From: Pseudoalteromonas shioyasakiensis
Lineage (GTDB): Bacteria; Pseudomonadota; Gammaproteobacteria; Enterobacterales; Alteromonadaceae
NCBI RefSeq assembly: GCF_024518675.1
Contig: NZ_JANIGL010000004.1
Span: 186,001 to 250,000, forward strand
DNA length: 64,000 bases
Direction of reading: 5' to 3'
Shown here: positions 1-8,823 of the stretch, one piece after another
Layout: each line of letters begins with the position of its first letter
Position numbering within the stretch: position 1 is the stretch's first letter
Translations under genes and position numbers: made by a program
Notes under the pieces: model-generated
The model's input: the letters and a program-made list of their open reading frames with translations, nothing else
Databases searched by the model: none
Told to the model about the DNA's origin: nothing

Positions 1-1421
1 TTAAGGTGCTAGATAAAACCAATAGCTCACCTTTGATTGATGTTAACTGGTTATTCCATACCGGTGCGGCCGCTGATCCTAAAGGTAAAAAAGGTGTCGC
101 AGCGCTTACAGCGGCAATGCTTGCGCAAGGTGGCTCTGAATCTAAGAGTTATAACGATATTAAACAAGCACTTTACCCATTAGCGGGCAGCTTTGGTTAT
201 CAGTTAGATAAAGAAATGATCTCGCTACAAGGGCGTGTACATAAAGATAATGCGGCTCAGTGGTATGCGTTAGTAAGTGAGCAGTTACTTAATCCTGGCT
301 TTAGAGAAGATGATTTTAAACGTTTAAAGAAAGAGCTGATTGATGGTATTAAGTCAGGTCTTAAAGCGTCTAATGATGAAGAGCTAGGTAAAGAAGTGCT
401 TTACCATAAACTTTATCAAGGTCACCCGTATGAAAGTTATAACTATGGTGACTTATCAGATCTTGAAGCGTTAACGCTTGATGATGTTAAAGCCTTTTAC
501 GCTAAAGAGTTTACTCAAGCTAAACTAACCCTTGGCTTAATTGGTGCGGTACCAGAGTCACTTAAAGCGACTATGTTTAATGACTTAACTGATTTGCCAA
601 AAGGTGAGCAAAGCCGTTTATCAATTCCTGACGCACCAGCGCTTAAAGGCCATCATGCAACGATTGTAGAAAAGTCGGCACAATCTACTGCTGTATCGTT
701 TGGCTTCCCGATTGATACAATTCGTAGTAGCGAAGATTGGACAGCACTTTGGCTAGTGCGTTCATATTTTGGTGAGCACCGTAGTTCAAATTCGTATTTG
801 TACAACCGTATTCGTCAAACGCGCGGTATGAACTACGGCGATTATGCTTATATTGAATATTTCCCTCGTGGTATGTTCCAAACCAAGCCGGATGCTAATC
901 TTGGCCGTTCAGAGCAAATATTCCAAGTGTGGTTGCGTCCATTGCGCTCTAACAATGATGCACACTTTGCAACACGTACGGCTTTATTTGAGCTTGATAA
1001 GCTAATCAAAAATGGCATGACAGAAAAAGACTTTGACGCAACGCGTAACTTCTTGATCAACTTTGTGCCGCAAATGGTCGCCAGTCAAAACCGCCAATTA
1101 GGCTATGCGCTGGATAGTGAATTTTATAACACGGATTCGTTTGTGAAGTATGTAACGAGCCAGCTTGAGAAGCTAAGCCTTGCTGACGTAAATCGCGTGA
1201 TAAAAGAAAACTTACAAACTGATGATATCCAGTATGTATTTATCACTGGTGATGGCAAAGACATGCAAAAACGCTTAGCGTCTGAGCAAACATCACCTAT
1301 GGTGTATAACGCAGAAAAGCCAGCAGAGCTAGTAGCTGAAGATAAAGTAATCGCAGATTACAAGTTATCTATTCCTGCGAAAAACATTGAAGTACTTGCA
1401 GTAGATAAAGTGTTTCAATAA
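1..1421 (+). CDS. M16 (pitrilysin-like) peptidase homologue, non-catalytic type, 5' end cut by window
   Basis: About 470 residues are visible, and the frame is open to the left edge, so the true start lies outside the window; the first usable codon (GTG at 6) is only an internal valine. The protein shows the two-half M16 layout: an N-terminal half with the FHTGAAADPKGKKG strand-turn, then a second half from about residue 215 with the RQTRGMNYG segment that matches the R/Y motif of M16 C-terminal domains. The zinc motif HxxEH expected after the first strand is replaced by GVAALTAAML, so this copy should not bind zinc. In many Gram-negatives such a protein pairs with an active M16 partner encoded next to it, which would be just upstream here (inference). 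It probably acts in the periplasm, but the signal peptide is not visible. A terminator follows. Confidence 0.85.
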   Translation, partial: KVLDKTNSSPLIDVNWLFHTGAAADPKGKKGVAALTAAMLAQGGSESKSYNDIKQALYPLAGSFGYQLDKEMISLQGRVHKDNAAQWYALVSEQLLNPGFREDDFKRLKKELIDGIKSGLKASNDEELGKEVLYHKLYQGHPYESYNYGDLSDLEALTLDDVKAFYAKEFTQAKLTLGLIGAVPESLKATMFNDLTDLPKGEQSRLSIPDAPALKGHHATIVEKSAQSTAVSFGFPIDTIRSSEDWTALWLVRSYFGEHRSSNSYLYNRIRQTRGMNYGDYAYIEYFPRGMFQTKPDANLGRSEQIFQVWLRPLRSNNDAHFATRTALFELDKLIKNGMTEKDFDATRNFLINFVPQMVASQNRQLGYALDSEFYNTDSFVKYVTSQLEKLSLADVNRVIKENLQTDDIQYVFITGDGKDMQKRLASEQTSPMVYNAEKPAELVAEDKVIADYKLSIPAKNIEVLAVDKVFQ

Positions 1422-1453
1422 GCGAAATTCAGATAACTAAATACACATTAACT

Positions 1454-1483
1454 AAATGCCCCTTAAAGTAGGGGCATTTTTGT
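1454..1483 (+). terminator. Rho-independent terminator after the M16 gene
   Basis: A perfect 9-bp stem (AAATGCCCC / GGGGCATTT) with an 8-base loop is followed by a short T run. It lies 32 bases after the M16 stop codon. Confidence 0.85.
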
Positions 1484-1596
1484 TTGCGATTAGTTATAAC
1501 TAATAACCAGAACAAATAATTACAGCGTTAACACATTTGCGATGAAATCCGTTAAACTGGCACAAAGCATATTTTGTATTAATTTAAGGCCGTCTA

Positions 1597-2412
1597 ATGC
1601 GTCATGAAATTTGGCAACAGCTTCGTACTGAAGCGAATGAAGTTGTAACTCGCGAACCACTTTTAGCAAGTCATGTGTATTCCTGTGTGCTTAATCATGA
1701 GTGTTTAGGTTCGGCATTAAGCTTTATTGTTGCTAATAAATTATCAGATGCGGTTGTATCGGCTTTTACAATTCGCGAATTATTTGATCAAGCTTTTGTT
1801 GATTGCGACCGAATGCTCACCCATGTTGCCCATGATATTAAAGCGGTTAAAGATAGAGACCCTGCTGCCGATACATACTTAACTGTGATTTTAAATTTAA
1901 AGGGTTTTCATGCAATTCAAGCTCATAGACTTGCCCATTGCTTATGGCGTCAAAACCGCAAAGAGCTCGCGCGATTTATTCAAAGCCGTACCTCAGAAGT
2001 ATTTGGCGTTGATATCCATCCTGCTTGTAAAGTCGGTCATGGTATTATGTTTGACCATGCAACTGGCATAGTCATTGGTGAAACCGCAGTAATCGAAGAT
2101 AATGTATCAATTTTGCAATCTGTGACCCTAGGTGGTACTGGTAACGAAAAAGGTGATCGTCACCCTAAAATTCGCGCTGGTGTACTGATTGGCGCAGGTG
2201 CAAAAGTGCTCGGGAATATTGAAGTAGGGGAAGGTGCAAGAATTGGTGCCGGCTCTGTTGTACTTAGCCCTGTACCACCACATACAACAGCCGTTGGCGT
2301 ACCTGCTAAAATTGTGGGTAAACCAAATTGTCCGTGTCCGGCAGAGAGCATGAATCAAAACTTTTTAGAAGCCGAACCTGAAAACGAATCGCACACCAGT
2401 GCCATGTTGTAA
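1597..2412 (+). CDS. cysE: Serine O-acetyltransferase CysE
   Basis: Cytosolic enzyme that transfers acetyl from acetyl-CoA to L-serine, giving O-acetylserine for cysteine synthesis. The 271-residue protein has the usual alpha-helical N-terminal domain (about 1-140) and a left-handed beta-helix of hexapeptide repeats (about 140-245). The active-site segment FDHATG (152-157) and the VTLGGTG loop are present, and VGVPAKIVG closes the helix domain. Length agrees with E. coli CysE (273). The C-terminus ends in SAML rather than the usual terminal isoleucine that docks into CysK, so cysteine synthase complex formation may differ (inference). The gene stands alone between a terminator and a short orphan gene. 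Its stop codon lies inside a 15-bp tandem repeat, described separately. Confidence 0.96.
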   Translation: MRHEIWQQLRTEANEVVTREPLLASHVYSCVLNHECLGSALSFIVANKLSDAVVSAFTIRELFDQAFVDCDRMLTHVAHDIKAVKDRDPAADTYLTVILNLKGFHAIQAHRLAHCLWRQNRKELARFIQSRTSEVFGVDIHPACKVGHGIMFDHATGIVIGETAVIEDNVSILQSVTLGGTGNEKGDRHPKIRAGVLIGAGAKVLGNIEVGEGARIGAGSVVLSPVPPHTTAVGVPAKIVGKPNCPCPAESMNQNFLEAEPENESHTSAML

Positions 2413-2442
2413 AGTGCCATGTTGTAAAGTGCCGTGTTATAA
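2398..2442 (+). repeat. Three tandem copies of a 15-bp unit over the cysE stop codon
   Basis: The unit AGTGCCATGTTGTAA occurs exactly at 2398-2412 and 2413-2427, and with two changes (AGTGCCGTGTTATAA) at 2428-2442. Each copy encodes Ser-Ala-Met/Val-Leu-stop in the cysE frame, so the last four codons and the stop of cysE are repeated in phase three times. Most likely a replication-slippage expansion. Confidence 0.93.
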
Positions 2443-2467
2443 AGCGTAGTAAAGGAGTTACAACGAA

Positions 2468-3130
2468 ATGATGAAAAATAGCCTATTGTCTTTATTGCTT
2501 GCTTTTATAGCGGGCGCAGCGTTAGCTTCAGGCTATTTTTTATTTACTGAGCCTACGTCTTCACAACCTCTAACAGGTTTGGAGCACATTCAATCAACCT
2601 CTAAAGTACCAAGACAAACCGTTGAAGTTGCACAAATTACGACTTTATCAGCAACTAAAACTGCAAAGCCTCAGGTCGATATGCAAAAGAATACTGATAC
2701 TGCAGCGTCTAATGAACAATTAGAGCAACAAGTTAAAGAGCTCAAACAAGCGCTCGCAGTGCAGCAAGCTGCGGTAAAGCGTTATCAAAAACAGCTGCAA
2801 GCCCCTTCTGATTTTGAGCAAGTATTGCTAGATAAATTTGCCGAGCAAGCACGAGATGAAGACTGGGCTTATCGCACAGAAGCCGCTTTGCAAGATTTTT
2901 TATTAACCGCCGATTTAACCGTTACACCAGAGCTCGTTAGCGCTGAGTGTAAAACATCAGTGTGTAAGTTTGAATTAGCAGCGCCTGAGGGTGAAGAGGA
3001 GTTTGATCACACTCAATGGCGAGAACTAAATGATAAACTGGTAAAACAAGCGTTTTGGCAACAATTTAAAACCAGCACTTCTACATCTAGTGATACGGAT
3101 TTTAAATTGTTGCTCAGCACAGAGCAGTAA
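2468..3130 (+). CDS. Inner-membrane-anchored periplasmic protein with coiled coil, unknown function
   Basis: I do not recognise a named family. The 220-residue product starts with one hydrophobic segment (about residues 5-27) that looks like an uncleaved anchor or signal. A low-complexity Thr/Ser/Lys linker follows, then a Gln/Lys-rich coiled coil (about 82-115), then a C-terminal domain. The domain contains ECKTSVCKFEL, a pair of cysteines four residues apart of the kind seen in disulfide-bonded periplasmic domains. GGAG at 2454-2457 fits either of two adjacent ATGs, 2468 or 2471. It may be cotranscribed with cysE. The stop codon abuts the stop of the convergent xseA with no base between them. 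Confidence 0.75.
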   Translation: MMKNSLLSLLLAFIAGAALASGYFLFTEPTSSQPLTGLEHIQSTSKVPRQTVEVAQITTLSATKTAKPQVDMQKNTDTAASNEQLEQQVKELKQALAVQQAAVKRYQKQLQAPSDFEQVLLDKFAEQARDEDWAYRTEAALQDFLLTADLTVTPELVSAECKTSVCKFELAAPEGEEEFDHTQWRELNDKLVKQAFWQQFKTSTSTSSDTDFKLLLSTEQ

Positions 3131-4465
3131 TTATTTGGCCTGAGACTCAATGCTGCCATCAGCAAGTTCAGTAATTAGCATATCACCCGATTTCACATCC
3201 GCGACTGACTTTATTACCTTGCCTTGCTGCGATTTAGTAATGCTATAACCGCGCGCGAGTACATTCAGTGGGCTGACTGAATCTAATCGGCCTGCTTGCA
3301 TAGCAAGGTTGTTTTTAGCGCTACCAAGACGTTGCTGTATAGCTTGTTGTAATCGCGCTTGTAGCTGTTGCAATTGATGGTTCGCTTGCGCTAGCTTTCT
3401 GTCTGGGGAGCGCTGTAACAAACGTGGCTTTAAATTAGCTAATCGGCGCTCTTGCTGATAAAGACGCTGATGTATAGCATTTTGTAATGCAAGGCTGAGC
3501 TCATCTAAGCGTTGTGCCTGCTGAGTTAACTGGTTTCGCGGGTGGCAAAGTGTGAGTTTGTGCTCAAGCTGCACAGCAAGCCTTCGTTTATCGGCCACTT
3601 GATGTTTAAACGCGTTAACTAGTCGGTTAAGCATTTGCTGAACTTGGTTTGTTAATTCTGCGCTGTTTGGGCTTACTAGCTCGGCTGCAGCACTGGGGGT
3701 TGCAGCACGTATATCGGCAACATAATCACTGATTGTGGTGTCTATCTCATGACCGACAGCACTGATAATTGGCAATCTACTTTCAAAGATAGCGTGAGCG
3801 AGTTGCTCGTGATTAAAGCACCATAAATCTTCCAATGAGCCGCCGCCACGGCCAAGTATAAGTACATCGACTTCATTACGAATATTGGCCAAGGTTATTT
3901 TATCAATCAATTGTAAGTGAGCGTCTTTACCTTGCACCATAGCAGGATAAATGATCACCTCAAGTTGTGGTGCGCGGCGTTTGAGTACCGTTAAAATATC
4001 TTTGATTGCAGCCCCAGTAGCAGATGTTACTACTCCCACGCGATGCACAACACTGGGTAAAGGCTTTTTATGCATTGAGCTAAATAAACCTTGTGCCGCA
4101 AGGCGCATTTTTAGTTCATCAAACTCTTGTTTTAATTGGCCTTCACCCGCAGCTTCCATATGCTCTACAATTAGCTGATAGTCGCCACGGGGTTCGTATA
4201 ATGATACTCGTGCTCGCACAGTAACTTGTGCGCCATTTTCAGGGCGATAGCGTTGTCCACGATTATTGCCACGCCACATCGCGGCTTTTACTTGAGCACG
4301 GTCATCTTTTAAAGTGAAATACCAGTGACCTGATGCGGGAGTTATAAAATTTGAGATTTCACCGGTTAAAATTAACGATGCAAACCCTTGCTCAAGCACA
4401 GTTCTTATTTCTCGATTTAGCCTAGATACGGTATAAATCGTTTGCTGCTTTGAAGTTATGGCCAT
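3131..4465 (-). CDS. xseA: Exodeoxyribonuclease VII large subunit XseA
   Basis: Large subunit of exonuclease VII, which degrades single-stranded DNA from both ends in the cytosol together with XseB. The 444-residue protein has the N-terminal OB-fold nucleic-acid-binding domain (about 10-105, starting [18 protein letters not shown]), then the catalytic region with [16 protein letters not shown], the [16 protein letters not shown] segment and [18 protein letters not shown] long charged, coiled-coil-rich region (about 270-400) and the conserved tail [16 protein letters not shown] complete it. XseB is not adjacent. The gene is divergent from guaB, the common arrangement in gammaproteobacteria, with 135 bp between the starts. 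Confidence 0.96.
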   Translation of the reverse strand: MAITSKQQTIYTVSRLNREIRTVLEQGFASLILTGEISNFITPASGHWYFTLKDDRAQVKAAMWRGNNRGQRYRPENGAQVTVRARVSLYEPRGDYQLIVEHMEAAGEGQLKQEFDELKMRLAAQGLFSSMHKKPLPSVVHRVGVVTSATGAAIKDILTVLKRRAPQLEVIIYPAMVQGKDAHLQLIDKITLANIRNEVDVLILGRGGGSLEDLWCFNHEQLAHAIFESRLPIISAVGHEIDTTISDYVADIRAATPSAAAELVSPNSAELTNQVQQMLNRLVNAFKHQVADKRRLAVQLEHKLTLCHPRNQLTQQAQRLDELSLALQNAIHQRLYQQERRLANLKPRLLQRSPDRKLAQANHQLQQLQARLQQAIQQRLGSAKNNLAMQAGRLDSVSPLNVLARGYSITKSQQGKVIKSVADVKSGDMLITELADGSIESQAK

Positions 4466-4600
4466 AAAACGACTCTTAAAAACGCTGATGAGGGTATTTT
4501 ATCATAAATATTTGCTAAATCTTATTTACTCATGCCGATAACGCTGATAAAATTTGGCCGCAATTCCTTATACAAGATCCACATGTGAGAAGTTGCCAAA

Positions 4601-6070
4601 ATGCTTAGAATTGCTAAAGAAGCTCTTACCTTTGATGACGTACTTTTAGTACCAGGTCATTCTACTGTTTTGCCACACACGGCAAATATTTCAACTCGCT
4701 TAACGCGTGGTATCAATCTTAACTTGCCGCTAGTTTCAGCATCTATGGATACTGTAACAGAAGCTCGCTTAGCGATTGCGCTAGCGCAAGAGGGCGGTTT
4801 AGGTTTTATCCACAAAAACATGACGATTGAAGAACAAGCTAAAAACGTACGTAAAGTTAAAACGTACGAAGCAGGCATTGTTTCTTACCCTGTTACTGTT
4901 ACTGCGGATTTAACGATTGCGGACGCAGTTGCTCTTTCTGAAGAAAAAGGTTTTTCAGGTTTTCCGGTAACGGATGCTGATAATGGCCTTGTTGGTATTG
5001 TTACCAGCCGTGATATGCGTTTCGAAACCAAGCTTGAGCAACCAGTTTCAACAGTTATGACTAAAAAAGACAAGCTTGTTACCGTTAAAGAAGGCGCGGC
5101 ACGCGAAGAAATTTTAGGCTTAATGCACGAACACCGTATCGAAAAAATTCTTGTTGTTGATGATGCCTTTAAACTTAAAGGTATGATTACAGTTAAAGAT
5201 TACCAAAAAGCACAAGATAAGCCTCACGCATGTAAAGACGAGCAAGGCCGTTTACGTGTCGGTGCTGCTGTTGGTGTTGGTGCAGGGACTGATGAGCGTA
5301 TTGCTGCATTAGTTGAAGCGGGTGTTGATGTATTACTGATTGATACTTCACACGGCCACTCTCAAGGTGTTATTGACCGCGTAGCGGCAACTCGCCAAGC
5401 ATTCCCTGATTTACAAATTGTTGCGGGTAACGTAGCAACAGCTGAAGGTGCAATTGCCCTTGCTGATGCTGGTGTTGATGCGGTTAAAGTTGGTATCGGC
5501 CCAGGCTCAATCTGTACGACACGTATCGTAACAGGTTGTGGTGTACCACAAATTACGGCTATTTCTGATGCTGTTGAAGGCCTTAAAGGTCGCGACATTC
5601 CAGTTATTGCCGATGGCGGTATTCGTTTCTCAGGTGATATCGTAAAAGCATTAGTTGCTGGTGCATCTTGTGTCATGGTTGGCTCTATGCTTGCGGGTAC
5701 TGAAGAAGCGCCTGGTGAAGTTGAACTTTACCAAGGTCGTTACTACAAATCATACCGTGGTATGGGCAGCTTAGGTGCAATGGACCAAAAAGAAGGTTCA
5801 TCAGACCGTTACTTCCAAAAATCAAACCAAGCTGACAAGCTAGTTCCTGAAGGGATTGAAGGTCGAGTGGCTTATAAAGGGCCAATCGCGACTATCATCC
5901 ACCAACAAGTGGGCGGCCTGCGCAGTGCAATGGGCTTAACGGGTTGTGCAACCATTGATGAGCTAAATACTAAGCCACAGTTTGTACGTGTTACTTCAGC
6001 AGGTATGGGTGAATCACACGTTCATGACGTGCAAATCACTAAAGAAGCGCCTAACTATCGCTTAGGCTAA
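4601..6070 (+). CDS. guaB: Inosine-5'-monophosphate dehydrogenase GuaB
   Basis: Oxidises IMP to XMP with NAD+, the first committed step of GMP synthesis. The 489-residue protein has the (beta/alpha)8 barrel interrupted by a tandem CBS (Bateman) domain at about 95-204. The catalytic loop GPGSICTTR places the nucleophilic cysteine at residue 305, and the IMP-binding stretch ([13 protein letters not shown]) and the flap with SDRYFQ are intact. Length matches bacterial IMPDH. guaA follows 100 bp downstream with a strong terminator-like hairpin between them, so guaA may be only partly cotranscribed. No PurR-type operator or riboswitch was recognised in the upstream 135 bp. Confidence 0.98.
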   Translation: MLRIAKEALTFDDVLLVPGHSTVLPHTANISTRLTRGINLNLPLVSASMDTVTEARLAIALAQEGGLGFIHKNMTIEEQAKNVRKVKTYEAGIVSYPVTVTADLTIADAVALSEEKGFSGFPVTDADNGLVGIVTSRDMRFETKLEQPVSTVMTKKDKLVTVKEGAAREEILGLMHEHRIEKILVVDDAFKLKGMITVKDYQKAQDKPHACKDEQGRLRVGAAVGVGAGTDERIAALVEAGVDVLLIDTSHGHSQGVIDRVAATRQAFPDLQIVAGNVATAEGAIALADAGVDAVKVGIGPGSICTTRIVTGCGVPQITAISDAVEGLKGRDIPVIADGGIRFSGDIVKALVAGASCVMVGSMLAGTEEAPGEVELYQGRYYKSYRGMGSLGAMDQKEGSSDRYFQKSNQADKLVPEGIEGRVAYKGPIATIIHQQVGGLRSAMGLTGCATIDELNTKPQFVRVTSAGMGESHVHDVQITKEAPNYRLG

Positions 6071-6094
6071 TAGCCATAAGATATTGAAATTACT

Positions 6095-6120
6095 GGGCCA
6101 GCATTTGCTGGCCCTTATTT
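6095..6120 (+). terminator. Terminator-like hairpin between guaB and guaA
   Basis: Perfect 8-bp GC-rich stem (GGGCCAGC / GCTGGCCC) with a 4-base loop (ATTT), followed by a mixed T-rich stretch (TTATTTAT). It can end the guaB message or attenuate read-through into guaA. Confidence 0.7.
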
Positions 6121-6125
6121 ATAGT

Positions 6126-6144
6126 CATTCAGGTTACCTGAATG
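6126..6144. promoter_or_regulatory. 19-bp palindrome upstream of guaA
   Basis: Perfect 9-bp arms around one base: CATTCAGGT T ACCTGAATG. It lies 26 bp before the guaA start and just after the guaB terminator hairpin. Shape and position suit a repressor or activator site, or a short leader hairpin. The binding protein is unknown. Confidence 0.45.
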
Positions 6145-6170
6145 CCAGTTCTTGACTAACGAGACCCTCA

Positions 6171-7748
6171 ATGAGCAAAGACATTCACGATTCACGAATT
6201 CTTATTTTAGACTTTGGTTCGCAATACACGCAATTGATCGCCCGCCGTGTGCGAGAAATTGGTGTTTACTGTGAACTGTGGGCATGGGATGTAACGGAAG
6301 AGCAAATCCGTGAATTCAACCCACAAGGTATCATTCTTTCTGGTGGCCCTGAGTCAACAACCCTAGAAAACAGCCCGCGTGCCCCTGAGTACGTATTTAA
6401 TGCTGGTGTGCCAGTGTTAGGTATTTGCTACGGTATGCAAACAATGGCAACGCAACTTGGTGGTCGTGTACACAGCTCTGACAAGAAAGAGTTTGGCTAC
6501 GCCCAAGTTGAAAAAGTAGGTGATTGTGCATTATTTGATGCCATTGAAGATCATATTACTGATGGTGGCAACGGCGTACTAGATGTATGGATGAGCCATG
6601 GTGATAAAGTAATGGAAATTCCGGATACTTTCACCACCACAGCTAAAACATCTACCTGCCCACATGCAGCAATGTCTAACGAAGAAAAGCGTTTTTACGG
6701 TGTACAATTTCACCCAGAAGTAACACACACACATCAAGGCCAACGTTTATTAGAACGTTTTGCAATTGATATTTGTGGCTGTGAAAAACTGTGGACTCCA
6801 GCAAAAATCATTGATGACGCTATTGAGCGTATCAAAGAAACTGTTGGCGATGACGAAGTTATCTTAGGCTTGTCAGGCGGTGTAGATTCATCGGTTGTGG
6901 CTATGCTTATTCATCGTGCTATTGGCGATAAGTTAACTTGTGTGTTTGTTGATAATGGCTTACTTCGTTTAAACGAAGGTCAGCAAGTTATGGACATGTT
7001 TGGCAATAAGTTTGGCTTAAACATTATTAAAGTAGATGCTGAAGAGCTCTTTTTAGCTGACCTTGCTGGAAAATCAGATCCAGAAGAGAAGCGTAAAGCG
7101 ATTGGTCATACATTTATAAAAGTGTTTGATGAAGAGTCTAAAAAGCTGAAAAATGCGAAATGGTTAGGTCAAGGTACTATCTACCCAGACGTCATTGAAT
7201 CGGCAGCTTCTGCTACAGGTAAAGCACATGTGATTAAATCTCACCATAATGTGGGTGGCTTACCTGATGATATGGCGATGGGCTTAGTAGAGCCATTACG
7301 TGAATTATTTAAAGATGAAGTACGTAAAATTGGTTTAGAGCTAGGTTTACCGTACGACATGCTTTACCGCCACCCGTTCCCGGGGCCAGGTTTAGGTGTA
7401 CGTGTACTTGGTGAGATCAAAAAAGAGTACTGTGATTTACTACGCCGTGCTGATGCTATCTTCATTGAAGAGCTACATAAAGCTGAGCTTTACCACAAAG
7501 TAAGCCAAGCATTTACTGTATTCTTACCGGTTAAATCGGTAGGTGTGATGGGCGATGCACGTAAATACGACTGGGTTGTAAGTCTACGTTGCGTTGAAAC
7601 TATCGACTTTATGACCGCGCGTTGGTCACATTTACCGTATGAGTTCTTAGGTGTGGTTTCAAACCGTATTATCAATGAAATCGACGGTATCTCACGCGTT
7701 GTTTACGATATTTCAGGTAAACCACCGGCTACGATTGAGTGGGAATAA
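6171..7748 (+). CDS. guaA: GMP synthase (glutamine-hydrolysing) GuaA
   Basis: Converts XMP to GMP using ATP and ammonia released from glutamine. The 525-residue protein shows the class I glutamine amidotransferase domain first (catalytic Cys86 in GICYGMQ, His181 and Glu183 in FHPEV). The ATP pyrophosphatase domain follows, with its P-loop SGGVDSS at 235-241. The C-terminal dimerisation domain ends in the conserved KPPATIEWE. Length equals E. coli GuaA (525). It follows guaB as in most gammaproteobacteria. A strong terminator lies just downstream. Confidence 0.98.
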   Translation: MSKDIHDSRILILDFGSQYTQLIARRVREIGVYCELWAWDVTEEQIREFNPQGIILSGGPESTTLENSPRAPEYVFNAGVPVLGICYGMQTMATQLGGRVHSSDKKEFGYAQVEKVGDCALFDAIEDHITDGGNGVLDVWMSHGDKVMEIPDTFTTTAKTSTCPHAAMSNEEKRFYGVQFHPEVTHTHQGQRLLERFAIDICGCEKLWTPAKIIDDAIERIKETVGDDEVILGLSGGVDSSVVAMLIHRAIGDKLTCVFVDNGLLRLNEGQQVMDMFGNKFGLNIIKVDAEELFLADLAGKSDPEEKRKAIGHTFIKVFDEESKKLKNAKWLGQGTIYPDVIESAASATGKAHVIKSHHNVGGLPDDMAMGLVEPLRELFKDEVRKIGLELGLPYDMLYRHPFPGPGLGVRVLGEIKKEYCDLLRRADAIFIEELHKAELYHKVSQAFTVFLPVKSVGVMGDARKYDWVVSLRCVETIDFMTARWSHLPYEFLGVVSNRIINEIDGISRVVYDISGKPPATIEWE

Positions 7749-7777
7749 ACTTTTAAAAGGTTTTTGTAACTGATTGC

Positions 7778-7818
7778 AAAACGGCGGATTAGCATGCTAA
7801 TTCGCCGTTTTGTTTATT
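7778..7818 (+). terminator. Rho-independent terminator after guaA
   Basis: Long hairpin: AAAACGGCG pairs with CGCCGTTTT, and the inner TTAGC pairs with GCTAA almost without a loop. A T-rich tail follows. It separates guaA from the tRNA-Trp promoter. Confidence 0.88.
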
Positions 7819-7853
7819 TAAAAAGCAATCAAACCAAAAAAGTAATTTTTTTC

Positions 7854-7881
7854 TTTACCTTTAGCGAAAGGTCTCTATAAT
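7854..7881 (+). promoter_or_regulatory. Sigma-70 type promoter for tRNA-Trp
   Basis: A consensus -10 hexamer TATAAT (7876-7881) is preceded by TTTACC (7854-7859, four of six matches to TTGACA) at 16 bp spacing. It sits 13 bp upstream of the mature tRNA 5' end. Confidence 0.65.
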
Positions 7882-7894
7882 TCGTCGTCATTGC

Positions 7895-7971
7895 AGGGGC
7901 GTAGTTCCAATTGGTAGAACAGCGGTCTCCAAAACCGACGGTTGGGAGTTCGAATCTCTCCGCCCCTGCCA
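7895..7971 (+). tRNA. tRNA-Trp (anticodon CCA)
   Basis: Full cloverleaf by eye: acceptor stem AGGGGCG/CGCCCCT, D-arm with TTGGTAGA, anticodon loop CTCCAAA with CCA at 7929-7931, T-arm with GTTCGAATC, discriminator G and an encoded CCA tail (7969-7971). Very close to E. coli tRNA-Trp. A promoter with consensus -10 lies just upstream. No second tRNA follows. Confidence 0.97.
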
Positions 7972-8036
7972 TTTCTTCTTTACATCGTTTTTATTACTTC
8001 TTATATTGTTCCAGTGTTTAAATCTACTGAGTTGTT

Positions 8037-8375
8037 ATGCATCCACGTCACGCAGCTATTTTTGGTATAGAAAACCTCGAACTGAATCAGCATTTTCGTG
8101 ATGAAACTGCGCAATATAATAGTGCGGATACTCACCTAGAACAATCAGCCGAAAAAAGCCCAGCCGCAGAGTCGAAAAGTAACATACTTGAACTTAACGC
8201 TGTGTTGTTGGCCGATCTAAATCGAGCCGTTTCGCCACACACGATTAATCATGTGATCCAAACAGAAGCTATAAACTGGCTTAACGACACGTTGAGCTTA
8301 CCTTCAGCACAGCTTAAACCTGAACATAAACGTGCGCTGTGGGCGCTGATGAGCGATAAACTTGATAACCTTTAA
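8037..8375 (+). CDS. holD: Probable DNA polymerase III psi subunit (HolD-like)
   Basis: 112-residue cytosolic protein directly upstream of rimI, the position of holD in E. coli. The C-terminus LKPEHKRALWALMSD resembles the end of E. coli psi (NPTARAALWQQI), and the N-terminus HAAIFGIENLELN resembles its LQQLGITQW segment, which contacts the clamp loader. The middle is poorly conserved and the protein is shorter than E. coli psi (137), as is common for this fast-evolving subunit. The psi role, bridging chi and the clamp loader, is therefore an inference from position and weak motifs. It overlaps rimI by 14 bp, implying translational coupling. Confidence 0.55.
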   Translation: MHPRHAAIFGIENLELNQHFRDETAQYNSADTHLEQSAEKSPAAESKSNILELNAVLLADLNRAVSPHTINHVIQTEAINWLNDTLSLPSAQLKPEHKRALWALMSDKLDNL

Positions 8376-8823
8376 AGCTGTTACGGAATCTTCAATTGAC
8401 GCGTTGATGAGCATTGAGAGCGCCTGTCACAGTCACCCATGGACAGTTAAAACCATGCAATCTTGCTTAGCAGGGCGTTATTTTAATTTAGCTGCATTTG
8501 ACGATGAGCGCATGGTGGGGTTTTACATAGGTGAAAAAGCCGGCCCTGATTTTACGTTAATGGATATTTGCGTTGCACCAGATTGTCAAGGGCAGGGAAT
8601 TGCAAAGCAATTGCTGGCTGAGTTTATTGCTTATTCCAAGCAGCATAATGCTGAAAACTTATTTTTAGAAGTACGCGAAACCAATGTCCGCGCAATTAAA
8701 TTGTATGAGCTTGCTGGCTTTAGTGAAATGTCGGTACGCAAAAATTACTACCCAAGTGATGACCCCAATAAAAATGGCTTTGAAGATGCTATTTTGATGG
8801 GGATGACTTTACTATTTGCTTAA
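8362..8823 (+). CDS. rimI: Ribosomal protein S18-alanine N-acetyltransferase RimI
   Basis: GNAT-family acetyltransferase expected to acetylate the N-terminal alanine of ribosomal protein S18. The 153-residue product has the GNAT fold: the substrate segment HSHPWTVKTM, the DICVAPDCQGQGIAKQLL acetyl-CoA loop (Q-x-x-G-x-A motif), LEVRETNVRAIKLYELAGF, and the RKNYY motif typical of RimI. The start is TTG at 8362; no ATG allows a complete first strand, because a stop lies four codons upstream and the next ATG (8407) would remove the first strand. The start overlaps the holD-like gene, so coupling is likely. The stop codon shares TTAA (8820-8823) with the stop of the convergent kinase gene. Confidence 0.92.
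   Translation: MITFKAVTESSIDALMSIESACHSHPWTVKTMQSCLAGRYFNLAAFDDERMVGFYIGEKAGPDFTLMDICVAPDCQGQGIAKQLLAEFIAYSKQHNAENLFLEVRETNVRAIKLYELAGFSEMSVRKNYYPSDDPNKNGFEDAILMGMTLLFA

Noticed and set aside
4466..4600. PurR operator or purine riboswitch before guaB
   Set aside because: No ACGCAAACG-like site and no recognisable aptamer were seen in the 135 bp.
5362..5676. 104-codon frame antisense to guaB
   Set aside because: Shadow of the conserved IMPDH barrel; no ribosome site or recognisable domain.
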